A stretch of 64,000 nt of DNA from NCBI GenBank assembly GCA_013397795.1, contig VZTJ01000523.1, forward strand, positions 1,300,303 through 1,364,302, given 5' to 3'. A model generated the notes under the pieces. The model did no database searches. It saw only the letters and a program-made list of their open reading frames with translations, and was not told where the DNA came from. This document shows positions 24,601-37,499 of this stretch, one piece after another. Each line of letters begins with the position of its first letter. The first letter of the stretch is position 1. The DNA is from Orthonyx spaldingii. Taxonomy: Eukaryota; Chordata; Aves; Passeriformes; Orthonychidae. A program made the translations under genes and the position numbers.

Positions 24601-27600
24601 ATTCCATATTCCAGCTTGAACAACACTGAGTCATGGGCAGCTAATCACAGGTCCACGAGGAAAGCTGACCTCTTTAATGTTCGTGAGTCATCAAAAGCAC
24701 AAGTTCAGCAATTTCTGCAAAACCCAGATCAAAGATTAAAACTTTTAAGAAAGAGTAGAGCTATGGGAATATATTAAACTGAGCACACAAATATGCTCAG
24801 TGTGTCATGTCACACTCATGCACTATTAGGGTCTGAAAAAGAGATGAAGCAGTGCCTAGTGAAAAGCAGAGGCTCCTGCTTTCTGTTTATCTGCAATTTC
24901 AACCATATGGGTGAAGAAAGATCTTCACACTAGTCTTGGGAAGTCAAAAAAACTCGACCAACACAGCTTTATTCCATAATTCTGTAATTCCAGAAACTGT
25001 GCATCACATAACGTACACTGACATCTGGAGCCTTGAATATTTAAATGTCCTCCTATTTCTCAGTATTTGCCAAAACCTCAGCCCAATGACAGGATTATGT
25101 GTTTCTTCAAAAATATTCAATTACCCCAACCCACAAAAAGACCACAGAAAGAAATTCATTTGGATTTCTAGACTAAATAAAGTTCAAATTAGCAGACAAA
25201 TCAATAGCTCTGACCATTCCTCTTTAAGAACTCTCATTGCTCCTAAATGTCACAGTTGGCCTAGACCTTACCACTGATACAGGATTTGCTGGAAGATTAT
25301 GCCAGAGGAAGGGCATAACAATTTAGTGTTCTGTGCAATAATTACTTTTATTTAATATGTAACTTGAACTTGATTCATACTGAAAGAGCCTTTACCTTGA
25401 ATGAGCATAAGAAAAAGAAAAATCAAAACAAAAGAAGGAAAAAAGTAGTAGGTATTCACCTTCCTGCCTTTTACTTGGGTATAATCCTTTCCTTCATAAT
25501 GTACAAGACCAGTAACGTGCGAGAGTAACTGAAACAATCATCTCCACTTCTCTCACTATTCCCTGCATGGGCAGTAATCAGAGAGGTCAAGATTGGCTTA
25601 AATTCTCTCACATTTAAATTCACATTCACAATTTAACTGTGTTAGCAAAGGCTGCTGGATATGTCAGCAACCATCATTTATCTCAGCACAGAGAACCGGT
25701 CTCTCTACATAAGCCCAGCACTACAACCACCAAGAGGAATAACTCATGGGAGTAAACTTAAATGACTTAACATTTTCTGAAGACCAAGAAAAACAATGAG
25801 ATGGCTCCACTACTGTATCTATTAACTATGAAGTCTTAGAAGAATTCCTTCCTGTTCAACTTCTTGCAAGACCAACTTAATTCATAAAACAATTCACTAT
25901 CTACTATCTGTTGTCACATATCATTACTCAGTGCAAACTGCCCAGTGGAGAGATAAGAAAAACATCTGAATGAGCAGCTGGGTAAGATAAGGCCCTGAGC
26001 CTGTGCAGACATTGAGAAAGATATCCAAGTCCTTACTACAGATTACCTTCTTCTGCCTCTGCCAAGAGCTGGGAAATGCAGGCTACATATTACAAGAATT
26101 ATTAGATTCCTTGTTGATGCTAAAAACATCTACAAATGGTCTCTCAGCAGGTGCCCATCTCAGACATCCTGACCTCAGTACCACTGTCCCACCAGACTAA
26201 AACACCTCGGCCAAAAGCCATCAGGCTTAGGAAATTCAGCCACAGAAAGAATGGCAGCTGGATGCTGTCCAGCACTCTCTCCATTGACTTATCACACACT
26301 ATCAGCCTAAGTACAAAGCCTCTATTTTTATCTCTTCTTGTGGGGAGTATCTGGATCCAGCCAATCCAAAAGAAACGAAAGAAAGTAGTCTAGGATTATT
26401 CGCTCCTTAATTATCACAGGTCTCCTACCCAAAGAAGAAAACAGTTCTGCTCAAAGCCCTCACTGCCATTTAAATCCCTGATGGATCCCAGAACCTTTTA
26501 ATCCAATGAGAAATCCCATGTTCTTTTTGAGTCTCCTGTAATTCTGACTAAATATATTTAGACCTTCCATACACAAACTACTTACACAAATATTCTGGCA
26601 CAAATAATTTGTGCAAGAGCTCTTCAACAAGGTGGTCTCACCTTTTGAAAACAATTTGGGGGGATAATGATGAAAATACACCCAAAGATACATGTGAATT
26701 GATTTAATTCAATCCTATAGCTGGAAGGTACAGAAAGACATGCAGCCTCCCCATCCACGTAGTGTTTATGAAAACATTCCACCAGCAATTTACATCTGTG
26801 TCAGACAAATAGAAGCGGTGTCAGAACTTGCATCCTTTATGTTGAACCACCCAAAAACAACTCAAAAAAGCCAGCTTACCTGCCCCAGTCAGCATTTTAA
26901 TCTTTCAAAATTCATTTGCGTGAGACTTCTCATCCTTCTTAAATCCCTGTGACATACACCTCAACACTAACAAGAAGATGATTTTGACATCTTAGCTTTT
27001 GGCTTCTCTTGGGGGATACCTACCTTTGTAAAAGTGTTTCACACCTTCCTGGGGAAGTTAAGCTCCTCAGATTGTATCAGTAAACCTCTGTCTGACAAAC
27101 ACAGGGGAACAAGCCCAGCACACAGGCAGGGAAGCTGAGGTTCCCTAATGGATGAGGCAAATGTCGGAAGACAGGGAGTGTGGAAGGTACTGGTTATCTA
27201 CATAGAGCAGCCTATGAGTTCATATACTCTCATGCATGAATACTTTCACACATTTATGAAGGAATTAATACTCACAGAGGAATACCTGAAATTTCTACTA
27301 GTCTCTAGAATATTCTTGTTTTATTGGTTAACTGCATTTTAATCGTGTACAGAAAGTACAGCAGTAACTGAGTAAAGGGAAAACAAGAGCAGCACATTAC
27401 TGAGCTCTCAGGGTATCACCTGCTATGAGTTGCTTTGTTGTACCTTTATCCAGAATAATAGCAAATTGATAGTTTGGACCCACTGTGGGAATGTGCCTTA
27501 AGCAGAAGGATCTGCTTATAAAAGCATGACTTACAAAAACCAGAATCTGCTTATGGAATAGGAAAAAGAAACACAGCAAACTGTAAGCCCTGGGAGAGGT

Positions 27601-28242
27601 CAAGGCATGATTATTTCATATAAATATAATTAAAATATAAATTTATGATCACCTAAGTATCTAAATTAAAAGCCTTTCACTCAAAGGGAAACTTCACAAA
27701 CCAGGCACAGGAAACAGCTGAAGAGACGAGCATCCACTTTACTTGAGCACTTGCATTTCTATATTAAAAGGCAAAGCTGTTAGTTTTTTTAACCAGCAGT
27801 TAAGTACTCAAAAAAGAGAGACTGAGCTATGTGAAGTATTTGACAGGTTCAGGACATCTACCAGTGCAATGACAAGCACTCTTATAAAAAACAAACTACA
27901 AATAAACATTTCTGTCTTTCAAACCATTCCATTACTAAAGGCAAGTGCAGAGACACTTGCACTCATTGTTTATGAGAACTGGAAGAGAAAGTACTAAGTT
28001 AATAATAACAACGATACAGAATTTAAAGTTAATATGGGAAATTATGGGCAAAGATCAGACAGAAGAATTATCCTCTTATGAAAAACAGCACAGCAAGCCT
28101 TTATTATTGCTTTTTGAACACATACACAAATTTATCTTGTACCACGACAGTACTTTCAGCAGTTTCATTGTCAGGTCCCATTTTCTGCTTCCTCCGTTCT
28201 CCCCTTCTCCTGATTCAAAACCATCCCTTTAACACATCATTC
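21661..28242. other. Intronic non-coding DNA, nothing recognised
   Basis: AT-rich unique sequence with scattered short open frames on both strands. None shows a known domain or splice context. No repeat family was recognised. Confidence 0.45.
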
Positions 28243-28345
28243 CTAATTAGATGATTAGTGCTTGGAAGGGCAGGAGATAAGTCATTTGCATAATTTAATC
28301 ATAAAAAGAAGTTAAAGATACAGATTTTGCTGTTCGTTTGTACAA
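28243..28345. promoter_or_regulatory. Candidate enhancer with POU octamer and homeodomain sites
   Basis: A CpG-free block contains TAATTAGATGATTAG at its left end and a perfect octamer ATTTGCAT at 28284-28291, immediately followed by AATTTAATCATAA. The clustering of one POU site and several homeodomain cores within 60 bases inside an intron of a developmental gene suggests an enhancer. This rests on motifs alone. Confidence 0.3.
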
Positions 28346-31300
28346 TTATCTTCACCAGCCTGGGGGGCTGAGATATTAATGTGATTAAACAGTATTTCTG
28401 CAAACAGGCAACTGTGTGTCCTCTATTAAAGCAGAGCTGGAGGCAAATGAAAAATTAATTTTAGAAGACAATCAATTTTATTCTACATGACTGTAATAAA
28501 TAACAGCCCATCTGCAGACAAGTCATTAGGCCCTGGGAGGCTACACGTGTCACAAAGTCTAAATGACACACAAGGCCAAATTTTCCACCAAAACCAGAGT
28601 CATAAATAGCCCACCAATGGCCATTCCCCTTCAGAGAGTGCAAAGGATTTCCCAGAAAAGTCATGTGCATGTGTGAAGTACTGATCACCAACCACCATTC
28701 GGGCTTGTACAGTATTCACAAATACAGGGGCTTGGAGGTTTGCCCTTCATGTTTTCAGCTTTTCCTGAATTCTGCAAGAATAAATCAAGATCCAGCTAAA
28801 TAGCCAGGATGCTGCCTATGATACCGTAACCTGCATGAAATACATGTGCTAATTAAATACATCATAATTATCAGTTTACTACTTTTTAAACTGTTAAGGT
28901 ACATAAAATTATTTTTCACCATGCGGTCACCTCCACTTAGAATATTAAAACCCACTTCTTGATTAAAAATAATCAAGGTAGTCTCAAATATGTGAAATAT
29001 GATTATGCTTCAAGTAAGGATTTCTGAGTATCACCAACGTACAATATGTGCACAGCAACAAGTTCATGGTATTCCCTCTACTGAAGATGCTTTCTATTTA
29101 TCACCAGTGGTGAACACTCCCCTCAATGGAAAAAGTGATTATTTCTATGCACCCTGAAATCCCTGATTCCTGACAAGGCAATGCAAATAAACATCTATTA
29201 ACTCCCACTATTCCTAGCCTGTGTAGTGCTTTTCACAACAAAAATGCAGATATATTGATTATTTACTGGAATGGCTTGGGGTTCCACTATGTACTTTCTC
29301 TATGTTTATTTCCTGTACAAGTATATGCACTTAATTAATAAAAATCTATCCAAATATGAGATTAACTAAATACATACGAATAGAAGTGATGTCCCAAGGA
29401 TTATTTCATTATTCCACATCCAAATTTACATGAAATGTTTCCTGATGTGGACCTAGGTAACTCACAGATTAAATCATGGCTATGCACTGAGGTTTGGATG
29501 TTTTCTATGCTGGCAATGCAAAAATCACTGAAATCAGTCAGAAGACTCTGGTTCTACAATGGTTCCATTGCAGAATTGCACCTGCAATGAGTCAAAAGAC
29601 AGAGCAAAGAAACCTCCTCCTTCTTGAGAGATCCAAAGCCTTCGTGTTCATTCAGTCTCCTCTGTAGTCTTACACAGAAAGCAATGGTTGGGTCAGGACA
29701 TTATGAAAAGTCAACAGCAAAAAAAGAAACTTTCAAATTTTGCCCCCAGTCATACAACCAAACTAAGCAATCAACCTAAACACTTAAATAAAAATACTCT
29801 TTGCCCACCTACTGTCTGTAAACTTGTTTATTATCACTCAAATTCTCACAGCACTAGACACTACAGGGGATTATTCTGGAAATCATCTTACACCATCAGA
29901 TAAACTATTTCATGTGCATAAGATGCTACAAAGAGCTTCTAACCAAAAAGCAAAGGAGTGAACATCAAAAACCCCTGGCAAACTAACACCGATATCAAAA
30001 TATGAGAAAATCTGAAACATTTTGAGCTTAAAAGACACTTTTAAAACTTTAAAGACAACTCAGTGACCAACACAACAAATGAAACCTGCGAGCGGTGTCT
30101 GCTGTTTGTGTATGTAGTTATTGTGTTGTTTGAGAATGACAGCTCAATCCAGATGAGGGGCAAAGATGAGGCCGTGTGGCCACAGAGCCACGAGAACCTG
30201 AAGACATCAAAGAGAAATTCTGTGAGAGCCAAGGATGGGGGAAAGTGATCAGCACAGAACAGGCACATTCAGACCCTGCTACAATACACTACTTAAGTGA
30301 AATGCAGTGCTGGTAGAATAACCCCTTACGTAGCTGGCTTACATGTGAGACTGAGCAGCAGAGATAATCACTCCTGCCAGGCATTTAACTTACTGTTAAT
30401 AGCTAAGTTGGAAAAAAAAAAAGAAAAAAAACCCAACAAAAACATGGGGTTTATACTATCAGAAATTTCACATGAATGAAGAAAAAAAAGTTCTTATGAA
30501 GAGTTTCTATCCAGATCAGAATATACCAGTGTTAAGAATTCAGTCACTCAGCTGACCTTTACTCAGTGAACACAAGCTCTTAAAAACGTCTTTAGAAGTC
30601 TAATGCCATAATGTGAACTACTCTATTGCACTCACTGCATTACTCAGGAGAGATGACTGCAATAAATGTCTCATCAGTATTTTTTTGTTTTGCTTCCACA
30701 CCAACACAAATAGAGATTCTTTCCTTTAAGGATGAGTAACTAAGATGGAGCAGTTTATTAGAGGGCTGTCGTTGTGGAGTGGGAGAGGGACATGCAAACT
30801 AAAATTTTTTGAGAAAGCATATTAAAAAAGGGCAAGATAAGTGGATGACCAGAAGCCCTCTAGGTTAACATGCAAGAGAAAAGCCATTCATGAAATTGCA
30901 AGATAGAAACGTTCAAAAGTTCCAGCAAGATGAAAGAGATTTGTTTGAAACAAAAATCAGTTGTGTAACCAACAAGGCAATTCATAACACAGAGCAGAAA
31001 GAAGTGACAGCAATTCTGGTTCTGAGACAAGAAATCTTAATTCAACAACAGCAGGATCAATTAATAATCTCCAGCCTTGGAGAATATAAAAATGGTTTTG
31101 TAATGGCAGGATGCTCAACTCCAGGTATTTTGATAATTCACTTATCAAATACATGAACTGCTATATAAAAAACCCCAACAAATAAAGCCTTACAAGCCAA
31201 AAGACTCCCCAAACCTACAAATACATCTTTCAGCAACAAGCTCATACGACAGGGGGAACAGAACACTGAGTTCGTTACCCTGGGTCCTGTTTCAGTATCC

Positions 31301-32194
31301 ATATTCTGCTCTTGTCTAACTGCCAGCATTCTACTACCTCCCTCTGTCTCTGGTTTTTTATTGTTGGTTTTGGGAGTTTTTGTGTGTTTGGGGGAGGGGT
31401 TTTGCTTTTTCTTGTTTAGACATGTATTTTAAGTCTCACTAGAAAGACTTGACGTTTTTCCTGCTTCTATTTTTCAGTATTATCTCAGCAGCTCTTTCGA
31501 AAATTGCCCTCCTTCAGCACACAACAACATTTAAAAGTAGGAGGAGGAGGAGAGGAGGCAGCTGCAGACACCTGCAGCCCTGAAGAGAGATGCCTTCATC
31601 AGCCTCAGAAAAAAACAACAGGGATAACATTTCACAGACAGGACATTCTCTGATTAACTGTTATCCAAACAGTCTATTAGCTAGCATGTAAAACTTGCAC
31701 TAAGCAAAAACAACGTGTAAGAAAAAGCGTAATGTGTAATATTTTAAACATGCTGATTAGACGTTCTAAATGAAGTTCAAAGTATTTTTTCTTTCAACTA
31801 GCTTTATCTTCTTAATTAGCAACTCTTAAGTTACTGTAACATACAAGTAACTAAATCTCCCTACTGGCACAACCTCTGTGCCAGGAGCTTTCTGTACAGC
31901 CACCTTTATTTTTTTAATTACAAATATACAAATATTCTTCTCTGGGGGCGGTGGGGAATAGGACAGGTCAGCTCCTCAGCAAGCACAGAGGATTTCAGGA
32001 AATCATTTGTGAGACAAAGATGGCACAATATGACATGGTTGATTCGCAGGAAGGCAGAGTGTCTGTACTGACCTGCTTGAGTGACTCCTCAGCAGGGCAG
32101 TGACCCCAGCAGGGGCTGCCTGTGACATCTACTCCCAGCTCCCACGGAATCCAGGCATCCCAATAAAATCTTTCTTCCACAGCACAGTTATTTC
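28346..32194. other. Intronic non-coding DNA, nothing recognised
   Basis: Unique AT-rich sequence. A G-rich/T-rich strand-asymmetric run lies at about 31350-31425, and a short GGA-rich microsatellite (AGGAGGAGGAGAGGAGG) is near 31540. No gene was seen. Confidence 0.45.
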
Positions 32195-32311
32195 TACTCT
32201 GCAAATGGGTTGCCCAGAAAGGCTGAGTCTCAATGTTTGCAAATATTCAAAACCTAACTGGAGACAGCTCGGGACAACCAACTCCACCTGAGACACAGGA
32301 ACTGGTCAAGA
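32195..32311 (+). mobile_element. CR1 LINE fragment, left half of an interrupted copy
   Basis: The plus strand reads GGGTTGCCCAGAAAGGCTGA, GTCTCAATGTTTGCAAATAT, TCAAAACCTAACTGGAGACA and GCTCGGGACAACC. These are successive parts of the avian CR1 3' region in sense orientation. The match stops at about 32311, where a CR1 of opposite orientation begins, and seems to resume at about 32815. Confidence 0.7.
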
Positions 32312-32814
32312 CCACAGAATTCTAGAATGGTTTGAGCTGGAAGGGATCTTAAAGTTCATCTCATTTCATCCCCTGCCATGGGCAGGGACACCTTCCATTA
32401 TTCCAGGTTGCTCTAAGCCCTGTCCAACCTGGCCTTGGACACTTCCAGGACTGGAGCAACCACAGCTTCTCTGGGTAACCAGCACCCTGAACTGGTCCTT
32501 CTCCAGTTCCATGAGGTTTGCCCATTCCCACCTCTGCAGCCTGTGAGCCCCTCTGGATCCATCCCTTCCCTCCAGCCTGTGACCAAAACATCCTGGGGCT
32601 GCTGCTGAGGGCTCCATCCCACTGTCCCTGTCACTGACACCAACACTGAACAGCACCAGTGGCAATCCCTGCAACACCCCTGCTCACTGGGCACCACCTG
32701 GGTATCGAGCAGCTGAATGCAGCTCTGAGTGTGACCATCCAGCCAATTCCTCATCCATGGTCCATCCACCCAGTCCACACTGCTCCAGTTTAGAGACAGG
32801 GACAGCCAGGATCT
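32312..32814 (-). mobile_element. CR1 LINE with reverse-transcriptase relic, inserted in another CR1
   Basis: Reading the minus strand from about 32814 down, the translation gives DWVDGPWMRNWLDG and then, in another frame, GVSDRDSGMEP, HRLEGRDGS and WEWANLMELEK. In intact CR1 ORF2 these correspond, in order, to the KNWLDGR-type segment, the VSDRDSGIE segment before the FADD motif, the TLEGRDAIQ segment and the RWAHANLMKFNK segment. The catalytic FADD stretch itself is not recognisable. The non-coding tail follows, ending in a TTCTAGAATTCTG-like terminus at about 32312-32330. Frameshifts and missing parts show it is dead. Confidence 0.85.
32366..32810 (-). pseudogene. Degenerate CR1 ORF2 (reverse transcriptase) fragment
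   Basis: This is the coding relic inside the minus-strand CR1. It covers the part of the reverse-transcriptase domain around the catalytic region and runs into the 3' part of ORF2. At least two frames are needed to follow the similarity, and the FADD catalytic residues are absent. The open frames that remain (for example 32413-32877 and 32366-32677, minus) are chance survivors of this relic and also cross the junction with the host CR1 or the CR1 tail. Confidence 0.7.
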
Positions 32815-32876
32815 CAAAATGCACCAAGATGACCTCAAGAGGACCCTCCTAACCTCAACGATTCTGTGATTCTGCA
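32815..32876 (+). mobile_element. CR1 LINE 3' end, right half of the interrupted copy
   Basis: The plus strand reads CAAGATGACCTCAAGAGGAC, then CCTCCTAACCTCAACGATTC, then TGTGATTCTG. This is the typical terminal CR1 segment in sense orientation. Together with 32195-32311 it reconstructs one older element split by the minus-strand insertion. Confidence 0.75.
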
Positions 32877-33211
32877 AAGTGTATTAGATTTGGAGCAGCA
32901 CACGCAGCGTGAAATAACTTCCATAAACTTTTCAAAATTAGAAGTGTTCTAATTCCACTATCCATTCAGGCTTGAAAACAGGAAAGAAAAAAGTCTTGAT
33001 GTTTTGCTTGATTTAAACTACCAGAAGGACATCCCAGGCTAAAAGTTCTCTTGCCACAGACAAGACAGAACTGAATTCCATGCTGAGAATGTTACTCATT
33101 TACATGGCTATGACAATCACAAAAAAACCTAAAGACTTTTACTAAGGACACCAAGATAACCCATATAGCCCTGTAAGTTCATTTAGTGATTTTAGTTCAT
33201 GCCCACAGCAA
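32877..33211. other. Intronic non-coding DNA, nothing recognised
   Basis: Unique AT-rich spacer between the nested CR1s and the inverted repeat. Nothing was identified. Confidence 0.45.
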
Positions 33212-33366
33212 ATGCAATTTAAACTAAATTTCTGGATTTTTAAACTAATTTTCTGGATTTTTTTCAAAGCTCTCTCAACCACAGAAATCAACCTCGATTT
33301 TTGGAAAATCATATTTATAAGAGAGGGAGACTTTAGAATAATCCAGAAATTTAGTTTAAATTGCAT
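33212..33366. repeat. Long inverted repeat (hairpin) with a duplicated arm segment
   Basis: 33212-33238 and 33340-33366 are perfect reverse complements over 27 bases (outer ends ATGCAATTTAAAC and GTTTAAATTGCAT). The left arm carries a second, slightly diverged copy of its inner half at about 33239-33259 (TAAACTAATTTTCTGGATT). That second copy continues colinearly with the right arm as CAAAG...CTCTC against GAGAGGGAGACTTT, so the ancestral hairpin had arms of about 40 bases or more. The remaining centre can pair weakly (CAGAAATC with GATTTTTGG). It could be a foldback or MITE-like relic, or a source of a hairpin RNA. Neither use is shown. Confidence 0.85.
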
Positions 33367-36300
33367 CATATATAAACTCGTGTGTATGTAAACATTTTAT
33401 CAATGAATATGTGTATAAATTGATTGCATAAATCCTATATTAAACATAACTCCCACTTTAACTTACAGGGTAGCTGAAATGCACTATGTGATAGCATATG
33501 AAAACTCTGATCAGAGGAGCCTATGGCTGGGAACAACAGTGAGGAAGACTAAGAACACTGAATGCAAAATGCTGCTGAGATTCTTTCAAAGAAAAATCAG
33601 AGCTACCTCTGCTCAAAATACTGTCGTCCTACCAGAGACAAAAAGGATGCGGGGGTGGCATTCAAAGGAGGCAGCACAACCTCCTGGCATGAAGCTCATT
33701 TCTGTGTCTGAGCACAGGAAATCCTCAAATCTTACAAGCTGTGAGATGTATCAGGTTGAGTCTTGAACAGAATAACTGCAAGTGCACCGGTGATGCATAA
33801 CGTGACGTATTTCAGTACATTTTAGGCATAAAACAGACTTACTTTTAGAGCAAATAAATGGGTAAGATCTTGATTATACAAACATACTTTTCATCCAAAG
33901 GCCTCTGTTTTATAGAAGGAGCACAATCGAAAAAGAAACTCTAAAATCATGACGAGATGACCTCAAAATTCTAGGTCTACCCTACACTATGTGTATCACA
34001 CACAACTACAGCCAGTGTTAAGGACAACTGAACCATTTAACTGAATTGGAAAAATATTTCAAAATATTTCCGATTTCACCTGATTCACTGATAGGATACA
34101 TTACAGAAGGTTCCCAGCTCAAGCAGAGCAGAAAACTAGTCAACTTGCTGGGAAAAAGCTGAAGGAACATATATTAAGGATCTTTTCAATACTTACATAC
34201 CTATAAAATACATTTCAATACTTCAGTGACTGTATGCCAAATCCTTAACTGTCACTGGAAACCTTCAATTAATGACAATATTAATGGAGCTTTATGTAGC
34301 ATAGATAATAGTGCATATGCATAATATAGCAAGATAGCTCAAGTTTTACACATTAGTAGTAAACAGCCCATTAACAAAGAATAATCTAATAAAAGCTCTG
34401 TTTGTCATGGCATTACCATACTTTTTAGTGTAAGAAAAAAGAGTCTCCTTCTTAAATAACTACTAAATGCTTGGGGTTCTAACATATTGCTGCAAGCTAT
34501 AATGGTTATAACTGTTAATCCAATACACCTTTTATACAAACCCATAAACACACGAGTGGAAAAATAGCACAGATGTTCATCTCTAATGCAATTTCCATTC
34601 AATTTCCTAAGTGCAGTCCCTGTGTGCAAACTAGCTTAACGTTATGTTTAGCTTGCAAATTCTTTTAATAAATAATGAATGCAATAAAACTGGTAGATCA
34701 ATGGCAAGCTGAGAAATCATAAAAAAGCCTTTTGTGCTCATGCTGTTGCCGATTTCAAACTTTAATCCAGCTACAGATCAATACTACTTTTTCTTTTTAA
34801 CCCATCCCATAGATAGCAAGACAGAGTGGATGTAGGTTAAATGCCAGTACCAGATATCAATTTCCAGAAACTTGATAACATCAGACACAATTGCAATCGA
34901 ACATTTTATACCTTATCGTAGGAACAACATACACTGCTAAACACCACACTTTAAGCCACTGCGCAGTAATAAAGGGACCACATTAATTGGGTTTGGTTCT
35001 TGCTTTTTGGAGAAGTGGCATTTGTGAGCGAGTCAAGAAAGGCTCTGACATAATCTATTTTAATGAGCAAAATGGGCTCAGCGGGTCAAGATGTACTGAC
35101 AAGGGAAAATAATCTCCCCACGCCCGCTAGTGACAATAAACTTTACACGCGCACGCAAAACAACAACACGGCTGTGCTACCAAGAATTAAAGGCGAGCAA
35201 AGAAATTTCTGCTTTACAGGATTCGGATATTGGAACCTTCTGGGGCAGGTATCAAAGTACATCCGTTAACAGGTATCAGTGTTTCTTACAGGTTGTAGAA
35301 CAGAGGGAGAGGGGAAACCCTATTACTGAGTCACTTTGGATAACCCTGTTTTACCAAGAGGGAACAAAGATCAAAAGCATGTAGCCCCGAGGGACAGCTC
35401 TAATATCAAGCAGGATAAATCTAAATCGCTAAGAATCATTACTAACTAACATACTCGTGCTTGGGAATGCAGGTTTAATCAACATATAAAAACCCTGCCT
35501 TGGCTTACACCAAAGGAACACTGCCCAGACAGCAGGAACTCTGAAGTAGCCTCGTTATGTTTGGGTTTGATATTAGTGCTGTGTATGTAAATAATCATTA
35601 AAATTACGCATTTCCATGCACCTACAGGTTTTATGACACTGATAAATCACACAAAGAACATACAAAAGCAACCAGCTGGGAACTTTCCACATATTTTAAA
35701 GTAAGGATTTGGATAATTATTTTCGTAACTTCAGAAAATTCGTAATTATCACCTCTGGAAAGGCACAAAAGAGATTCAAGATCCTACATTCAGCAAGATC
35801 AGACCCAAAGACATAGTAACACATAATTCTTTCAAATGCAGAGTTCAGTAAATATGTCCCACCTTTGATGAGAAGGGCTCAGACCCTAGAAACATTTTTA
35901 AGTTCTTTGCCCTTGTTCTGGCAAACGGCCCCTGGCATGAAAGGGAGGCTCACCTCAGCAAAGTCAAACCAGAGACTTTACAGCCCAGATTTCAACACCT
36001 TTTTAATATTGATCCTGACAAACAGCCCTCACCAAACACCAATTCCAGCCTAAAAGCAGTGAAATAAACAAGCCAATTCTTTAAAACATCTCACGAGGCT
36101 CATTTGAAATATTTTCTGCAAAATTACTAAAGTAGGTAAAGACTGGTCTGTCACTGTAAGGCCACTGCCATACAACAAAACACGATTCTGTAATTCAGTG
36201 GGTTTTGCTGTGCTCCTCAGTCCTACCAAAGTTGATTTTCCCTGCCTTTCAAACCAGTGCACAAACAGAGGCTGCATGTGCAGCCACAGCCCCAGCGTGA

Positions 36301-37499
36301 GAATAATTCCCCATCTACAGAGCTGGTCCCTTCTGGAGGCTTTCTGAGTATAATGCTATTGCCACACATTGATATATTGGTGAGAGAAAGGCAAATATAA
36401 CAATGCTAAAGCTTAAACTCATTTGAATAAACTGTGAATTTCTATTGCATATATTGTTTCCTTTATCAAATTGGAACTACTGGAGCAAGAATACCAAGAA
36501 TGCCAACATAAATCTAGATCTGTTACAGCCAGCTTCTCCAATTTATTCTCAGAAGCCTTAAAGACAAAAAGTCAAAGTTCTTCTGTGTGGAGGAAAGATT
36601 AGGAAAAGGAATATTCTTGTTAATTTTTAAAATGAAAATAAAAGTGTCACAGAGAGAAATCTGTGCAAAATTTGTGCAAAATGATTGCACAAAATACTAT
36701 TTTATCCTCTAAAGAAAACAAAGATGACCACGAGTGGTTTAGTAAACACTAAGGAATAAAAGCCAATAAAAGCTGTGCGTGGGAAATAGATCTTCATTAC
36801 TCATGGCAGAGTACTTTACACTTTGTGCAATCTTTTCCAGAATTTAAAACCTTTCCACAAAGATACATTCCAGCCTCTTTTATGATTTGCGTTCCACAGG
36901 TTCTGTCCAAGATAACGGACACCAGACTAAACTGACCGGAAATTAACAGGGATCAACAACCTCTCCAACATATCTGGCCCTACATGGGGAGCAGCAGCAG
37001 AAACATAATAACCAAATATTTTAAATCTAACAGATGATGAATGCAGACATTCTTAACTTTAAAGGAAATTTCTTAATGAGGTAAAAAAAGAAAAAGAAAA
37101 AAAGAGAAAAAGCACTACTTCAGCCTGTAATCAATGTGGACACAATGACATTCTATTTATAGCAGTACTTTTAACATGTTCTAGTCTTATATTATTTATT
37201 CGTATCATTCCTATTACAATGAAATATTAATGCTGAGAAAGTGGTTACTCTATTAAGGAGCTATCCTATGTTTAGATTTTAATATTGATCTCCACTATTT
37301 GGGAATAATTAATCATTCTGTAAGAATCTGCATTTGCCTGCCTGTGTTATAATACGATCAGAAGTTTAGCATCTTCCCCACAATAATGCCAAGATTAAAT
37401 TTATATTTTGACCTATTCCTAAAGGCAATTTAGTTATTCCAACAGAAGGGGGAAAAGGGGATACCGCCACTTTAAAAGCTTCAATCTCTTTGACATTGC
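33367..37499. other. Intronic non-coding DNA; possible conserved block at 34955-35215
   Basis: No gene was recognised. The block at 34955-35215 contains TTAAT/TAAT cores, TGTGAGCGAGTCA, and scattered CpGs (CACGCCCGCTAG, ACACGCGCACGC) in an otherwise CpG-poor intron. It is a plausible conserved element. At 36671-36693 a 9-bp inverted repeat (TTTGTGCAA, 5-base loop, TTGCACAAA) resembles C/EBP half sites. Confidence 0.3.
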
